Positions 20,928 through 30,175 of a stretch of 62,315 nucleotides of DNA are shown one piece after another. The DNA comes from Limimaricola cinnabarinus (GTDB taxonomy: Bacteria > Pseudomonadota > Alphaproteobacteria > Rhodobacterales > Rhodobacteraceae). A program made the translations under genes and the position numbers. Numbering within the stretch: position 1 is the stretch's first letter; each line of letters starts with the position of its first letter. Under the pieces are notes generated by a model. It did not search any database, had not been told where the DNA came from, and saw only the letters and a list, made by a program, of their open reading frames with translations. The stretch lies in NCBI RefSeq assembly GCF_002723615.1, contig NZ_KZ304968.1:1-62315 (forward strand), given 5' to 3'.

Positions 20928-21326
20928 GGCGGATCTCCGTCGCCGTAAACTGAAAGACGCTTCCGGACATGCGGAGCACTCGCCTTTTTCGAGGAGAAAT
21001 GGGGAATTTGTATGTCGATCTGACATCACTGGAGAGACCGGCGGACCTCCACCGGAATTCCTCGTCGAATGACCATTCGACCCATGCGCCCCGGCCAGGC
21101 TGGTATCGGATTGCAGGGCGCCTGCCCGTTCCCCGCCATGCGGACTGGAGGCCGAAGGCCACCTTTCCACCCTTCTGTGCACGCGTAATGGCGCGCCCCG
21201 GCTACCAGGGCGGCCGCCATTCCTGATCGGCTAGGAACATGGTCACTGAGCCTTTGGGGCGGGCGCAGGACGACAGCTCAGGAACCGACCTCAAGGCCGG
21301 CACCGAGATCGACCCCGGCGCCGCCC
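20928..21326. other. intergenic region between the RTX protease and ugd
   Basis: About 400 bases with no supported gene. It contains the promoter side of the protease gene and the 3' side of ugd. Reading frames here are short and without family resemblance. Confidence 0.45.
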
Positions 21327-22499
21327 TCAATCGTTGCCGAACAGGTCGCGCGTGAAGATCTTCTCCGCCACGTCGTCGAGCTCGGGCGCGCGGCGATTGG
21401 CGAGGATCAGGTCGCAGCCGGACTTGAAGGCGTCGAGGTCGCGCTCCACCGGCGAATTGAAGAAGCTGTCGGCAGCAAGCTCCGGCTCGTAGAGCGTCAC
21501 CTCGATGCCCTTGGCCTTGATTCGCTTCATGATGCCTTGGATCGAGCTGTCGCGGAAATTGTCGGAGTTCGTCTTCATCACCAGCCGGTAAACACCGACA
21601 CGCTTCGGCGCGCGCGCGATGATCTGGTCCGCGAGGAAATCCTTGCGCGTCGCGTTGGCGTCGACGATGGCGCGGATCAGGCTCTGCGGCACCTCGCTGT
21701 AATTCGCCAGAAGCTGCTTGGTGTCCTTGGGCAGGCAATAGCCGCCATAGCCGAAGGAGGGGTTGTTGTAGTGCCCGCCGATGCGCGGATCGAACCCCAC
21801 GCCCTCGATGATCTGGCGGCTGTCCATGCCGCGGCTCATCGCGTAACTGTCGAGCTCGTTGAAATAGGCCACGCGCATCGCGAGGTAGGTATTGGCGAAA
21901 AGCTTGATCGCCTCGGCTTCGTTCGGATCGGTGAGCAGCACCGGCACGTCTGCGTCGAGCGCCGCGCCCGCCAGCAGGTCGGCGAAGGCCCGGCCGCGGT
22001 CGGAGCACTCGCCTACCACGATCCGCGAGGGGTGGAGATTGTCGTACAGCGCCTTTCCCTCGCGCAGGAACTCGGGCGAGAAGATGATCCGGTCGGTCGC
22101 GAAGCGCGCCCGCATCTCGGTCACGAAGCCCACCGGCACGGTCGATTTCACGATGATCACCGCCTGCGCGGAAGCGGCGAGCACCTGCGCGATCACCGCC
22201 TCGACCGAGGAGGTGTCGAAGGCGTTGGTCAGGGGGGCGTAATTGGTCGGGGTGGCGATGATGACCCAGTCGGCCCGGGCATAAGCTCCGGCCGCCTCGG
22301 TAGTGGCGTTGAGATCGAGCACGTCCTCGGCGAAGCAGCGCGCGAGTTCGGCGTCCTGGATCGGCGGCTCGCGCCGGTTGACCATGGCAACGCGGCTCTC
22401 GGAGATGTCGATCGCGACCACCGGGTGGTGCCGCGCCAGAAGCGCGGCGTTCGACAGGCCGACATAGCCCAGACCCGCGACGGCGATCTTCGTCTGCAT
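21327..22499 (-). CDS. ugd: UDP-glucose/GDP-mannose dehydrogenase family, probably UDP-glucose 6-dehydrogenase
   Basis: A 390-residue enzyme converting UDP-glucose to UDP-glucuronate with two NAD+. The Rossmann motif [14 protein letters not shown] is at the N terminus. STVPVGF and [11 protein letters not shown] lie mid-protein. The catalytic cysteine is in [14 protein letters not shown] (near residue 250). [18 protein letters not shown] is in the UDP-binding domain. It has the short length of the bacterial Ugd class. ATG 22499 is preferred over 22541 because the Rossmann strand begins within four residues. UDP-glucuronate is a common capsule and exopolysaccharide precursor. IS debris lies directly upstream, so its native promoter may be displaced. 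Confidence 0.9.
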   Translation of the reverse strand: MQTKIAVAGLGYVGLSNAALLARHHPVVAIDISESRVAMVNRREPPIQDAELARCFAEDVLDLNATTEAAGAYARADWVIIATPTNYAPLTNAFDTSSVEAVIAQVLAASAQAVIIVKSTVPVGFVTEMRARFATDRIIFSPEFLREGKALYDNLHPSRIVVGECSDRGRAFADLLAGAALDADVPVLLTDPNEAEAIKLFANTYLAMRVAYFNELDSYAMSRGMDSRQIIEGVGFDPRIGGHYNNPSFGYGGYCLPKDTKQLLANYSEVPQSLIRAIVDANATRKDFLADQIIARAPKRVGVYRLVMKTNSDNFRDSSIQGIMKRIKAKGIEVTLYEPELAADSFFNSPVERDLDAFKSGCDLILANRRAPELDDVAEKIFTRDLFGND

Positions 22500-22567
22500 C
22501 TTCGCTTTCCCCTCCGCCTGCGACCTCTGGCGCGCATTCATCTTCGTGCGATGGTGCGGCCTGCTAT

Positions 22568-22996
22568 CCCGGATAATTCACGAGAAGGCGGCGGAGGTAG
22601 CGTAACCATCTGAAAGGCCGTATGTTTTGGTTGCTAACGCCAAACATGCGGTTTTCAGGAGAACGACCTCCGCCATGGCCCAATCTACGTGTTCCACGCC
22701 CCGCCTGCCACCCCTTAATGGCAAGCCGATCCTGCTTGGATTCGACGGCGCCGACATGAGCTCCGACGCCGGACTGACCCTGCTTCGCGAGATCGAGCGA
22801 AAGGCAGGCCTGGCGCAGCGGCTCGCCGAGTGCCTGCACGATCCGCGGGATCCGGCGAAAATTCAGCATAGCCTGTGCGACATCATCCGTTTCCGGATCA
22901 TGATGATTGGGGCGGGGTATGAAGACGGCAATGACGCGACAGCCTTGCGGCACGATCCCAGCTTCAGTATTGCGCTGGATCGTGGCCCTGAAACAG
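22568..22996 (+). mobile_element. truncated IS1380-family copy
   Basis: The left end (CCCGGATAATTCAC) and the first ~107 transposase codons (from ATG 22675) closely match the complete copy at 15073-16685. The match stops after the GPET codons at about 22996, where an IS3-type end begins. The remaining two thirds are missing, so this copy cannot transpose. Divergence from the full copy is a few percent by eye. Confidence 0.88.
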
Positions 22997-23596
22997 TGTA
23001 CCGGGGCACGGTTATGAGACAGCGCGTTGCGCTGGTTATGCCGCCATCTTGGTCCCCGTGGCGGCTTCGGTTTCAAGGGCTTTTTGTTCAGCCCTGATCT
23101 GATTTGGCGTTTTGTATCCGTGTCGCTCGCGCAGCCAGGACGCGTTGTACTTCGCTGCGAAGGCCGCCAAAGCCTCTCTGAGCTCGTCGACGGTGGCGAA
23201 GTGACGAACCCAGAGAAGCTGTTCCTTGAGGGTTCGTATGGCTCGCTCGGCCACGCCGTTGCCTTCGGGCTGGCGGACGAAGGAGGGCGAGCTGGTGATG
23301 CCGAAGAAGCGGACCTCGTTCTGGAAGTCCTCCGACATGTAGTTCGACCCATGGTCGTGGCGCAGCGTCAGACCCTCGGCCACGCATCAGCCGTTGAACT
23401 GCCGTCAGCTTGCGCTTCGCGGAGAAGCGCCTCGTACCGCCGGCCACGGCCCCGTCGTCGCCAGCGTTATGGACGCGCGCCGACGAGGCCGTGACCTCCG
23501 TCGCGCCTGGTGTCGTAATCTTCTTGTCGTCCATCTCGTACTCCTCTGATCCAGAGAAGCGCTACGGACTGTCTCAAGAAACCGTGCCCCGACCCA
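22997..23596 (-). mobile_element. IS3-family remnant with internal deletion
   Basis: The ends share CGGGGCACGGTT in inverted orientation and carry the IS3-type TG...CA termini. On the minus strand the first ~50 codons of an OrfA-like frame (MDDKKITTPGATE, from 23534) run into the C-terminal third of an OrfB integrase. That part has LRHDHGSNYMSEDFQNE, PEGNGVAERAIRTLKEQL and an ending at 23036. The middle, including two DDE residues, is gone, so the element is inactive. Confidence 0.8.
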
Positions 23597-23597
23597 A

Positions 23598-24323
23598 CGC
23601 CATCACCTGGGGCGCGACCTGCCCGACCTCGACCTGACGCCGCTCGCCAGACAGGCGGCGGGGCTCTCGGCGGCCGACATCGCCGCGCTGGTCCGGCAGG
23701 CCCGGGTCACAGCGCGGGCGGCCCGGCGGACAATCGACGGCATGGATCTGCAACACGCGCTCGACGGTCTGCGTCCCGGGGGCTGCGCGGCGCATCGCGA
23801 GCGCATCGCGATCCACGAGGCGGGGCATGCGCTGGCGCACCATCTGCTCGGCATTACCCGCCCCACGGCAATGCGGCTGACGCTCGGCGGTGGCATGGTC
23901 GAGGTCGAGACGCTGGTCGAGACGCAGACGCTGGCCCAGCTCGAGGCGCGACTGCAGACGCTGCTCGCCGGCCGCGCGGCCGAGCGGATGCTGCTCGGCG
24001 ATGTCTCGGCTGGGGCGGGCGGCGGCGAGGGAAGCGACCTTGCCATGGCCACCGACACCGCGCTTCGGATCGAGACCGTATTCGGTCTGGGCGGCCAAGG
24101 TCCGCTCTGGATCCCGGGATCGGCCCAGCATCTCACCCTCGACCGCAGTCTGGCCGTCAGGGTGCGGGAGCGGTTGGAGGCGGCCGAGACAGCGGCAGGC
24201 CACCTGCTCAAGCCGCATCTCGCCACACTGCGGAGGCTCGCCGAAAAGTTGTGGATCGAGGATGAGATCGAGGGCGAAGCGCTGGAGCGACTGCTCGGAG
24301 AACCCGCTGGATTGACACCCTGA
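23598..24323 (+). pseudogene. AAA+/peptidase M41 (FtsH-like) protein, 3' fragment
   Basis: From the IS3 end at 23598 an open frame encodes the lid of an AAA+ domain (LARQAAGLSAADIAALVRQA). It continues into a peptidase M41 domain with the zinc motif HEAGHALAHHL and a downstream LLAGRAAERMLLGDVSAGAGGG, and stops at 24323. The Walker A/B part and the start codon are missing, lost at the IS junction. An internal ATG at 23742 would leave only the protease domain. FtsH-like proteases need the ATPase ring, so this is called a fragment. Confidence 0.75.
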
Positions 24324-24823
24324 CGTTCGGCTTTCTGCGGAAAATCTATATGGCCCGGGCGTTTCGTCCGAGCCTTGCCCCTTCGCGAACGGCCGTCCGC
24401 CATGCAGATGACCGCCTTGGGAAAGGTCGCGGATACCCCGACCCGCCGCCGGGGTGTTTTCATAGAAGAAGACATCGCTCCGGGTGTTTCCCACGATTGG
24501 ACAGGGCCCACTCCCTAGGTTCTTATCACCTCCTACCTATGCACCAGACGGAAAAAACCCCTGTATCGATATCGAAATGCGATACCGGGGAAACGGAGCG
24601 GCCCGTCGCTTCGATCTGGAAGACGTTCGGTCGCGGCAAGCTGCCAAGACGGTGCAGGTACCGTCGCTCCGGTACAAAGCGCGTCGAACGGAATCCGACA
24701 ATCCACAGGTTTCGCATGACGCATGGTCGATCCCCTCTCCTGCACGCACAGGGCGATCTCTATGATGCAGACCATATCGATGATCCTGGCGGGCCATCGA
24801 CGGTGGCAGGCAGGAGATGAGCA
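24324..24823. other. non-coding region upstream of the mobilisation genes, possible oriT
   Basis: Five hundred bases with no convincing gene lie directly before the mobC-like and relaxase genes, where oriT is usually found. It contains an inverted repeat CCCCTGTATCG (24558-24568) and CGATACCGGGG (24580-24590), matching at 10 of 11 positions around an 11-base loop. Runs such as CATAGAAGAAGACATCG (24461-24477) are possible nick-site surroundings. No nic consensus can be assigned by eye. Confidence 0.4.
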
Positions 24824-25279
24824 ATGGCCGGCGAAACAGAAGCAGACCTGATGACGGGATCGGACGACGCCGAGCAGGCGGTGACCTCGTTCATCGTGTT
24901 CGAAGATCTCGATGATACATGGGTACCGCCGGGCGTCCTGCCGATCCTGCCGGACGTGGGTCCCGATGACGGGCGGAAAGAAAAGACGGTCAAGGTTCGC
25001 ATGACGGCGCGGCGTCATCGGGCCATGACCGAACGCGCGGAAGTGGCCGGCTTGAGCGTTCCAGCCTACCTCGTCGCCTGCGAGGCGGCGATGAGCATGC
25101 CTCGGCACGGTGATCTTGAAGCACTCCTCGGACGCATCCTCGCACTCGCCAGCGATCTGCATCACCGCCCCGATGACCGCCCTCTCTCCCGCCGCAAGAC
25201 AGTTGCCGTCGCCCAGCGTCTCGACGCCACCATGCAGGCTGTCATCGATCATCTGAGGCCGTTCGATGCGGGCGCATAA
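24824..25279 (+). CDS. MobC-like mobilisation accessory protein
   Basis: A 151-residue protein with an acidic N terminus and a C-terminal part typical of relaxosome accessory proteins. The segment KEKTVKVRMTARRHRAMTERAEVAGLS is a ribbon-helix-helix-like motif, followed by PAYLVACEAAM and a helical tail. MobC/RHH proteins bind oriT and help the relaxase open the strands. The stop overlaps the relaxase start by 14 bases, indicating translational coupling. The assignment is by pattern and context. Confidence 0.65.
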   Translation: MAGETEADLMTGSDDAEQAVTSFIVFEDLDDTWVPPGVLPILPDVGPDDGRKEKTVKVRMTARRHRAMTERAEVAGLSVPAYLVACEAAMSMPRHGDLEALLGRILALASDLHHRPDDRPLSRRKTVAVAQRLDATMQAVIDHLRPFDAGA

Positions 25280-26639
25280 CAGGGAGGTGGGGGATGCCCG
25301 GCAGCTGACCGGCTACATGTACAAAGCGGGGGCGGAGCCTCTGGGAGGCTCGCTCTACTGGCGCAGCCGCGATGACTTGGCCGCGCGTCTCACCAAGCTG
25401 GGAGGGGATCGGTCGTTCCTGCACATCACACTCTCGCTGCCCGAGGGAACGCGTGCGTCCGACAGCGTTGCACTGCGAATGATCGCGACCGAGCTGTCGC
25501 ATCGCGGGATCGACTCGCATGCCCTCCCCTGGGCGGCCGTTCGCCATACCGACCGGAGCTGCGATCATTACCATGTCGCCGTCGCGCAGGTCACGTTTCT
25601 CGGCCGACCGGTCAACCTGAACCTGACTTGCGCGCAATCGAATGTGAATGATCGCAAGCTGCGCGATATCTTCGGGCAGCCGCTATTGCCGGTATTCGAT
25701 CCCACAGCGCCGCCCCGTCTCGTGTCGCATGTCCCAAGCCGACGCCAGCGGCATCCCGGCGTGCCGCGGCTCGTTGCCGTGCTGTCGGACCTGTTCCGCC
25801 GCCTTGTGCCTGGCTCCGACCAAGAGCTGATCGCTGGTCTGTCGGAAGCGGGATACGACGCCAAGCTGAGCCGCAATCGTCATCGAGTATTGTCCTTCGA
25901 AGTAAGCGGCCATGGCTTCGAGGGTCGGCTGGGCCAGCTCGGAGAAGCCTACTACCCCCGGCAGCTCGAGCGGCGGTACCGGTTGGTAAAGCGTTTCCGG
26001 CTCTTGAACAGCCTGCTCGACCTGCGCAGCGCCATGCAGCAGCTGGCCCGCTACGATGCATCCCTTCCCCCAGAGAAAAGGCTATCTCATGCCCCAGACC
26101 AACCCGCCCTCTCCGATCGAACCGCTGAAACACGACAGCCTCATGCTGCGGAAGATGGACACGATGGATGGCAAGATCGACAAGCTGATGTCGGTGCGCG
26201 ATCTGCTGGAGACGGAGACCGACCCGGCTGGGCACGGCATGCTGATCCGCGTCCACACCGTGCTGAAGGACGTGCAGGAAGAGCTGCAGGTGATGCAGGC
26301 GGACCGCGCTGCGCTCGCGAAAGCGATGGGGGCCCAGCAGGAGGAGCTCAAGCGGATGCAGCGCATGCTGAAGCAGATGACCGAGCTCATGGGCGCCGAA
26401 ATCAGCGACTGACCGTGGCCATGCGCCTGCGACAGCTGGGGCATGCTCTGCGACGCAAACAAGGGCGGCTACTCCGCATCGAGCATCGGCCCGATGGGGC
26501 GGTCATCGCGGTGGTGCAGTGGTCCGGACGAGGCGATGGCGGCGAGATCGAAAGCCATGTTCTGGGTCAACGCATCGAAAGGCCGCCCGCCGACACCGCT
26601 CCCGATCAGAATGAATTCGACATCCCGTTCGGCGGATAG
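25266..26639 (+). CDS. relaxase/mobilisation nuclease (MobA-like)
   Basis: A relaxase with FLHITLSLPEG (strand 1), HALPWAAVRHTDRSCDHYHV and an HxH metal site in CDHYHVAVAQ near residues 99-103, followed by a helical C terminus. It would nick oriT and attach through an N-terminal tyrosine (candidate Y in TGYMYKAG). The frame stays open to 26639 (457 residues), but residues ~275-383 look like a shadow of the small gene at 26089-26412. The last ~72 residues, from an in-frame ATG at 26421, again look protein-like (ending NEFDIPFGG). The true relaxase may therefore end functionally near residue 275, and a separate gene may start at 26421. No coupling protein or T4SS is in the window, so it would be mobilisable, not self-transmissible. 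Confidence 0.7.
   Translation: MRAHNREVGDARQLTGYMYKAGAEPLGGSLYWRSRDDLAARLTKLGGDRSFLHITLSLPEGTRASDSVALRMIATELSHRGIDSHALPWAAVRHTDRSCDHYHVAVAQVTFLGRPVNLNLTCAQSNVNDRKLRDIFGQPLLPVFDPTAPPRLVSHVPSRRQRHPGVPRLVAVLSDLFRRLVPGSDQELIAGLSEAGYDAKLSRNRHRVLSFEVSGHGFEGRLGQLGEAYYPRQLERRYRLVKRFRLLNSLLDLRSAMQQLARYDASLPPEKRLSHAPDQPALSDRTAETRQPHAAEDGHDGWQDRQADVGARSAGDGDRPGWARHADPRPHRAEGRAGRAAGDAGGPRCARESDGGPAGGAQADAAHAEADDRAHGRRNQRLTVAMRLRQLGHALRRKQGRLLRIEHRPDGAVIAVVQWSGRGDGGEIESHVLGQRIERPPADTAPDQNEFDIPFGG
26089..26412 (+). CDS. small coiled-coil protein in the mobilisation operon
   Basis: A 107-residue hydrophilic protein that looks almost wholly helical. It has heptad-like spacing in LLETETDPAGHGMLIRVHTVLKD and EELQVMQADRAAL, and a Met/Gln-rich C terminus (LKRMQRMLKQMTELM). 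No known family is recognised. It lies entirely inside the relaxase open frame but in a different frame; its codon pattern is more natural than the relaxase frame over the same bases. A role as a relaxosome partner is only a guess from position. Confidence 0.55.
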   Translation: MPQTNPPSPIEPLKHDSLMLRKMDTMDGKIDKLMSVRDLLETETDPAGHGMLIRVHTVLKDVQEELQVMQADRAALAKAMGAQQEELKRMQRMLKQMTELMGAEISD

Positions 26640-26901
26640 GGCCTGTTGGACAAGACGCGGCGACGGGACCCAGCCAAAAGCAGGCATGCTCTGTCCGAAG
26701 CAGGCGACCGATACGCCAAGGGAAAGTAATGGCCTTGGACAGGATGGCATTTGCGACCCGCACCCGGAGTGAGGGGCTGCAAAAACATGCCATCATCGAT
26801 GGCTGCCGCATCAGGAGGACCATGCTCCTCGCAAATCCGCAGTGCCTCGCCACAATCACGTCCCGCCCTTGGGGCAGGAGCGATAGATGATATCGCTCGC
26901 C

Positions 26902-29037
26902 TCACATCTTCTGCTCGGCGAAGCGCTCTCGTAGCCAAACCGGCAGCGTGACCTGAAACACGGTCGGATCGATCTGTCCCTCCGTCGCCTGCTCGAGCGC
27001 CTTGCGGATGGTCTTGCCCTTCGGACCCAACGCTTTGGCAGGCCAGCTGGGTTTCGTGGCCTCCCAAGCCGTCAGGTAGCCATCCGCCCAGATCGGGATC
27101 AGCGGGATGTCGATCGGGATCAGATTCTCATCCGGTACCCGGAGCCTCGTGAGGGTCTCGTTGTAGCGCGGCATGAGCAAGTTGACGAAGCGGGTCAGAT
27201 CTTTCTCAGCCTTGAGGCTTGGCCCAACAATGTGAAGCAACGGCGTGAGCCAATCGGATGGTGTCACGAAGAGCGGCGCGGTGCAGATCCCCGTCAGATA
27301 ACCCTCGAGCCAGGGCTCGGTCAGCCCGGCCGGGTGCAGGAGCTTGGCCAGTTCGCCCGCCGTCTCGGCTGTGGCGTCTGGCATCGACCAATTCGCAGGG
27401 GCCATGGAGGACGCGGTAGGCGGCATATCAGAGCCCGCATCGAAGAGGCCATCTGGTTCATCCTGTCGATCCAACCAGACCATGATGGACTGCTCGCAGA
27501 TGAATTTCATCACCGGGGTCTTCTTGATGTCGCGCCCGTCCTTCAGCGCAGCGGCGACGGCGATGAATTCCTTCGCATGGTCGGATCCGACGGCGCGAAG
27601 CAGCAGTGCATTGCGGGCAATGAGCGCGGTCCAGTGCGCGCGACGGTCTTCCAGCACGCGCCACATGTTGCGGGTCAGCGTGGCATGGGACTTGGCGCTT
27701 TCTAGCGCCTCCAAGGTTTCGTCGCTGTCTTCGAACCAGCTTTCGAGGACGGGATACGCGTCCGGCCAATGCTGACTGGCTGTGATCAGCCGCCCCCGGG
27801 CCTGTACCGTCAGATCGGCAACGCGACCTTCGGGATCCGCCAGCGCGAGCGTTGCCTCGACTGAGGCGGACAACGGGCGCAGGTCATCGAGGCCGCAAGA
27901 CTGCGCCACATCCACCAGTCCCGGCATGGGTGCCAGACCCGCCTCCAACCCCTCGCCCAAGGCGAGGCCGAGCGCTTGCTCCATGTAGGCGCGCGGCACA
28001 TCCTGCGCCTCGATCTCGTCGGTGAGCGTGGCGAGGATGCGGCGCTGTTCTGTGGCACTGTCGCATGGTAGCACATAGGCATCCTTCACGCCGAACCCCT
28101 GCTTCAGTAGCATCACGGCGACGCTGGGAGTGTCCCTGGTCTGCACCGCCGCTGCCATGCTCTGTGCGCCGGAGCCGTCCACCAAGCTGGCGACGATCCG
28201 GTGCAGCTTGTGCTCGGGCGCCTTGGTCGGGCCTGCCACGCCCTTGCGCAGGGCCATCCGCACGAGGCCATCCAGTCGGTCACGCAGTGCTGCATCCGCC
28301 AGCCAGCTTCGCAGGATCGTGAGGCGGGCCAGCATCTCCGGGAACGCCGTCCCCGCCGCCAGACGGTCCGAAAGGCCCTCCACCGCGCCGGAGCGGATCT
28401 CCGCGTCGGGATCGAGCAGCCAGGCGCAGCCGAGTTCGGCGAAAATTTCCTGCGGCCGTGCTACGGCCAGTCGGACCAGAACGCGGCGCGCCTCGGACGG
28501 CACGGTGGGCAGCATCTCGGCAAACAGCGCATGAAGGGCCGAGACATTGCCGCCGTGCTCCCGCGTCAGGCTACCGATCAGGCCGTCGAGCAGGGTCTCA
28601 AGATCGACCGGGTCTTCGCCGTCCTCCATCGCTTCGGTGAAGGCATCCTGCCGCGCGGCGAGGATGGCGGGCGACGGCAGGCCTGCGCGTGCCCAGGTCC
28701 CCGAGACGGTCAGGCTTCCCTTGAGGGTCAGAGCGTTCGATGCGACCAGCTCGCCGAGCCGCGTCTCAAGACCCTCGATGAAAAGCGCGCCGCGCCGCTG
28801 TCCGTTCTCCCTCGCCATCCGGGCTTCGTCGAGCGCTGTGCCGAGCAGCTGGCTCATGCGCTCCTCGTCGCCCCTGGCGGCGGCTGCGCTCTCAGCCGTT
28901 TGCGCCAGCAGCGCGGCTGCGTCGTCCGGCCTTTCCAACAGCGCGCGGCCGAACCGCTGTAGCTGCGCGGCATGCGCCTTCGGATCCGTAGCCTGCGCAA
29001 GCGCGGCGAGCATGGTCTTGATCGAAGGTGGCAGCAT
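26902..29037 (-). CDS. large helical-repeat protein with UPF0149/YecA-like C terminus
   Basis: A 711-residue, Ala/Leu-rich protein, predicted almost entirely helical. Residues ~1-430 look like HEAT-type repeats (AELGCAWLLDPDAEIRSGAVEGL is a good example). Residues ~520-650 contain LTEPWLEGYLTGICTAPLF, SDWLTPLLHIVG and IWADGYLTAWEA, which recall UPF0149/YecA modules. A short basic linker (LGPKGKTIRKALEQ) precedes the C terminus. There is no signal peptide, membrane segment or catalytic motif, so it is probably a cytoplasmic scaffold. ATG 29037 is chosen because the upstream extension has no resemblance. It converges on the mobilisation operon. Function unknown. Confidence 0.75.
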   Translation of the reverse strand: MLPPSIKTMLAALAQATDPKAHAAQLQRFGRALLERPDDAAALLAQTAESAAAARGDEERMSQLLGTALDEARMARENGQRRGALFIEGLETRLGELVASNALTLKGSLTVSGTWARAGLPSPAILAARQDAFTEAMEDGEDPVDLETLLDGLIGSLTREHGGNVSALHALFAEMLPTVPSEARRVLVRLAVARPQEIFAELGCAWLLDPDAEIRSGAVEGLSDRLAAGTAFPEMLARLTILRSWLADAALRDRLDGLVRMALRKGVAGPTKAPEHKLHRIVASLVDGSGAQSMAAAVQTRDTPSVAVMLLKQGFGVKDAYVLPCDSATEQRRILATLTDEIEAQDVPRAYMEQALGLALGEGLEAGLAPMPGLVDVAQSCGLDDLRPLSASVEATLALADPEGRVADLTVQARGRLITASQHWPDAYPVLESWFEDSDETLEALESAKSHATLTRNMWRVLEDRRAHWTALIARNALLLRAVGSDHAKEFIAVAAALKDGRDIKKTPVMKFICEQSIMVWLDRQDEPDGLFDAGSDMPPTASSMAPANWSMPDATAETAGELAKLLHPAGLTEPWLEGYLTGICTAPLFVTPSDWLTPLLHIVGPSLKAEKDLTRFVNLLMPRYNETLTRLRVPDENLIPIDIPLIPIWADGYLTAWEATKPSWPAKALGPKGKTIRKALEQATEGQIDPTVFQVTLPVWLRERFAEQKM

Positions 29038-29116
29038 GGCGATCTCGCAAGAGCGGATGATAACTTGGTGCGATCCGACCCTGCATGGGTCGAGCTCCTG
29101 CTGCAAGCGGGGGCGA

Positions 29117-29301
29117 TCGCTGGGCTGCGGGCGCGGACAGGGCCTATTATCGCGTGCATCACTTCGCGCGCCAGCTCGCGTCGCCCTTTCCCCTATTGGC
29201 GGCCGTTGGCGCTCGGACCCGCCGCATCGAGATCGGCACTGGCGTCATCGCATGCGGTATGAGAACCCCTTCTACATGGTGGAGGAGGCCGGAGCGGCTG
29301 C
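29117..29301 (+). pseudogene. LLM-class flavin oxidoreductase fragment
   Basis: The plus strand encodes GADRAYYRVHHFARQLASPF and ARTRRIEIGTGVI, a clear N-terminal piece of a luciferase-like monooxygenase. A one-base deletion near 29252 shifts the frame before MRYENPFYMVEEAGAA. It is cut off at about 29301 by IS66-type sequence. Only ~60 codons remain, without start or stop. Confidence 0.7.
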
Positions 29302-29830
29302 ACTAGGGCGACCAGACCGTCATGTCCCTTGCGGAAGTCTACCGGCTTCGTCGCCACCAGGATGCGGACGCCCTGAGACGGCATCAGCCTGTCGGCGCTT
29401 CCAGAGCATGCACGATCGCGGCGATCCGACCTGACGGCATGTCGGGCGACAGTTCGATCTGCATCGCCCCCCTGACGATCCGGATCATCTGCCCAGATCA
29501 TCTGCTCGAGTGTCGCGTCCGGCGGCTCGTTCGTCTCGGCCGGATCGCAAATGATCAGCGGTGCGAAGACTGGCTTGCCGATCTCCGCGGCGGGGAGAGC
29601 CAGCTGTCCCTGCATTGCGAAGCGCCGCCAAGCCGAGAGTTGGTTCGGACGGATGCCATACCGCCCGGAAACTGCATGCACCGTCGCCCCCGGTTCCAAG
29701 GTCTCCGCCACAGTCCGGGCCTTCGCATCGCCCAACCAACGCCGGTGACCCAACGCGTAGATTTCGACGTCCAGAGATCTGAGAAACGAATTTGTCGCGC
29801 ACATTGCGAAACGCATTCCCCATCATCCGG
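29302..29830 (-). mobile_element. IS66-family remnant (tnpA and start of tnpB)
   Basis: On the minus strand a TnpA-like frame reads RRWLGDAKARTVAETLEPGA then GRYGIRPNQLSAWRRFAMQG. It shifts frame near 29500 before IVRGAMQIELSPDMPSGR. TnpB starts with MPSQGVRILVATKPVDFRKG and is lost at the junction with the LLM fragment. The tnpC transposase is absent, so the element is dead. Confidence 0.75.
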
Positions 29831-30145
29831 ATGACGAGCCGGTCATCGCCTGACCACGGCCTGACCGACACCGGATCCGCGTTACAGGCGGCCCGCTCCC
29901 ACGGCGCCGGAGGAGCACGGCTGCGCGTGCCCAGGCCCCGGCGGGCCTGATCAGACCATCTGAACCGTTACACTCGAGCCTCGCCGAGCCCTCCGAGGGC
30001 GCGTGCGACCCCGCGATCGGTGGCGGTGGAGGCGGGTCTGCGGGACCAGATCACCCCGCAAAGGGGGAGTGGCGTGCCCGGAGCGAGGCCGCGCCCGGTC
30101 ATGGCGATCTGCGGACAGATCCAGAAAAATTCATGATTATCAGTG
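29831..30145. other. non-coding stretch
   Basis: About 315 GC-rich bases. I see no gene, repeat or RNA signature. Confidence 0.4.
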
Positions 30146-30175
30146 ACTAGCGTCTCGATGTTAAAGCTGAGGCAC

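Noticed and set aside
18957-20948. A 663-codon plus-strand frame over the RTX protease
   Set aside because: It mirrors the RTX repeats in another frame; the minus strand has the HEIGHVMGLGH zinc motif and a good start.
22675-23097. Functional transposase from ATG 22675
   Set aside because: It matches only the first third of the complete IS1380 transposase, then runs into IS3 end sequence.
26469-26750. Minus-strand small gene (93 codons)
   Set aside because: It lies opposite the 3' end of the mobilisation frame and has no clear start signal or family; it cannot be chosen with confidence over the plus frame.
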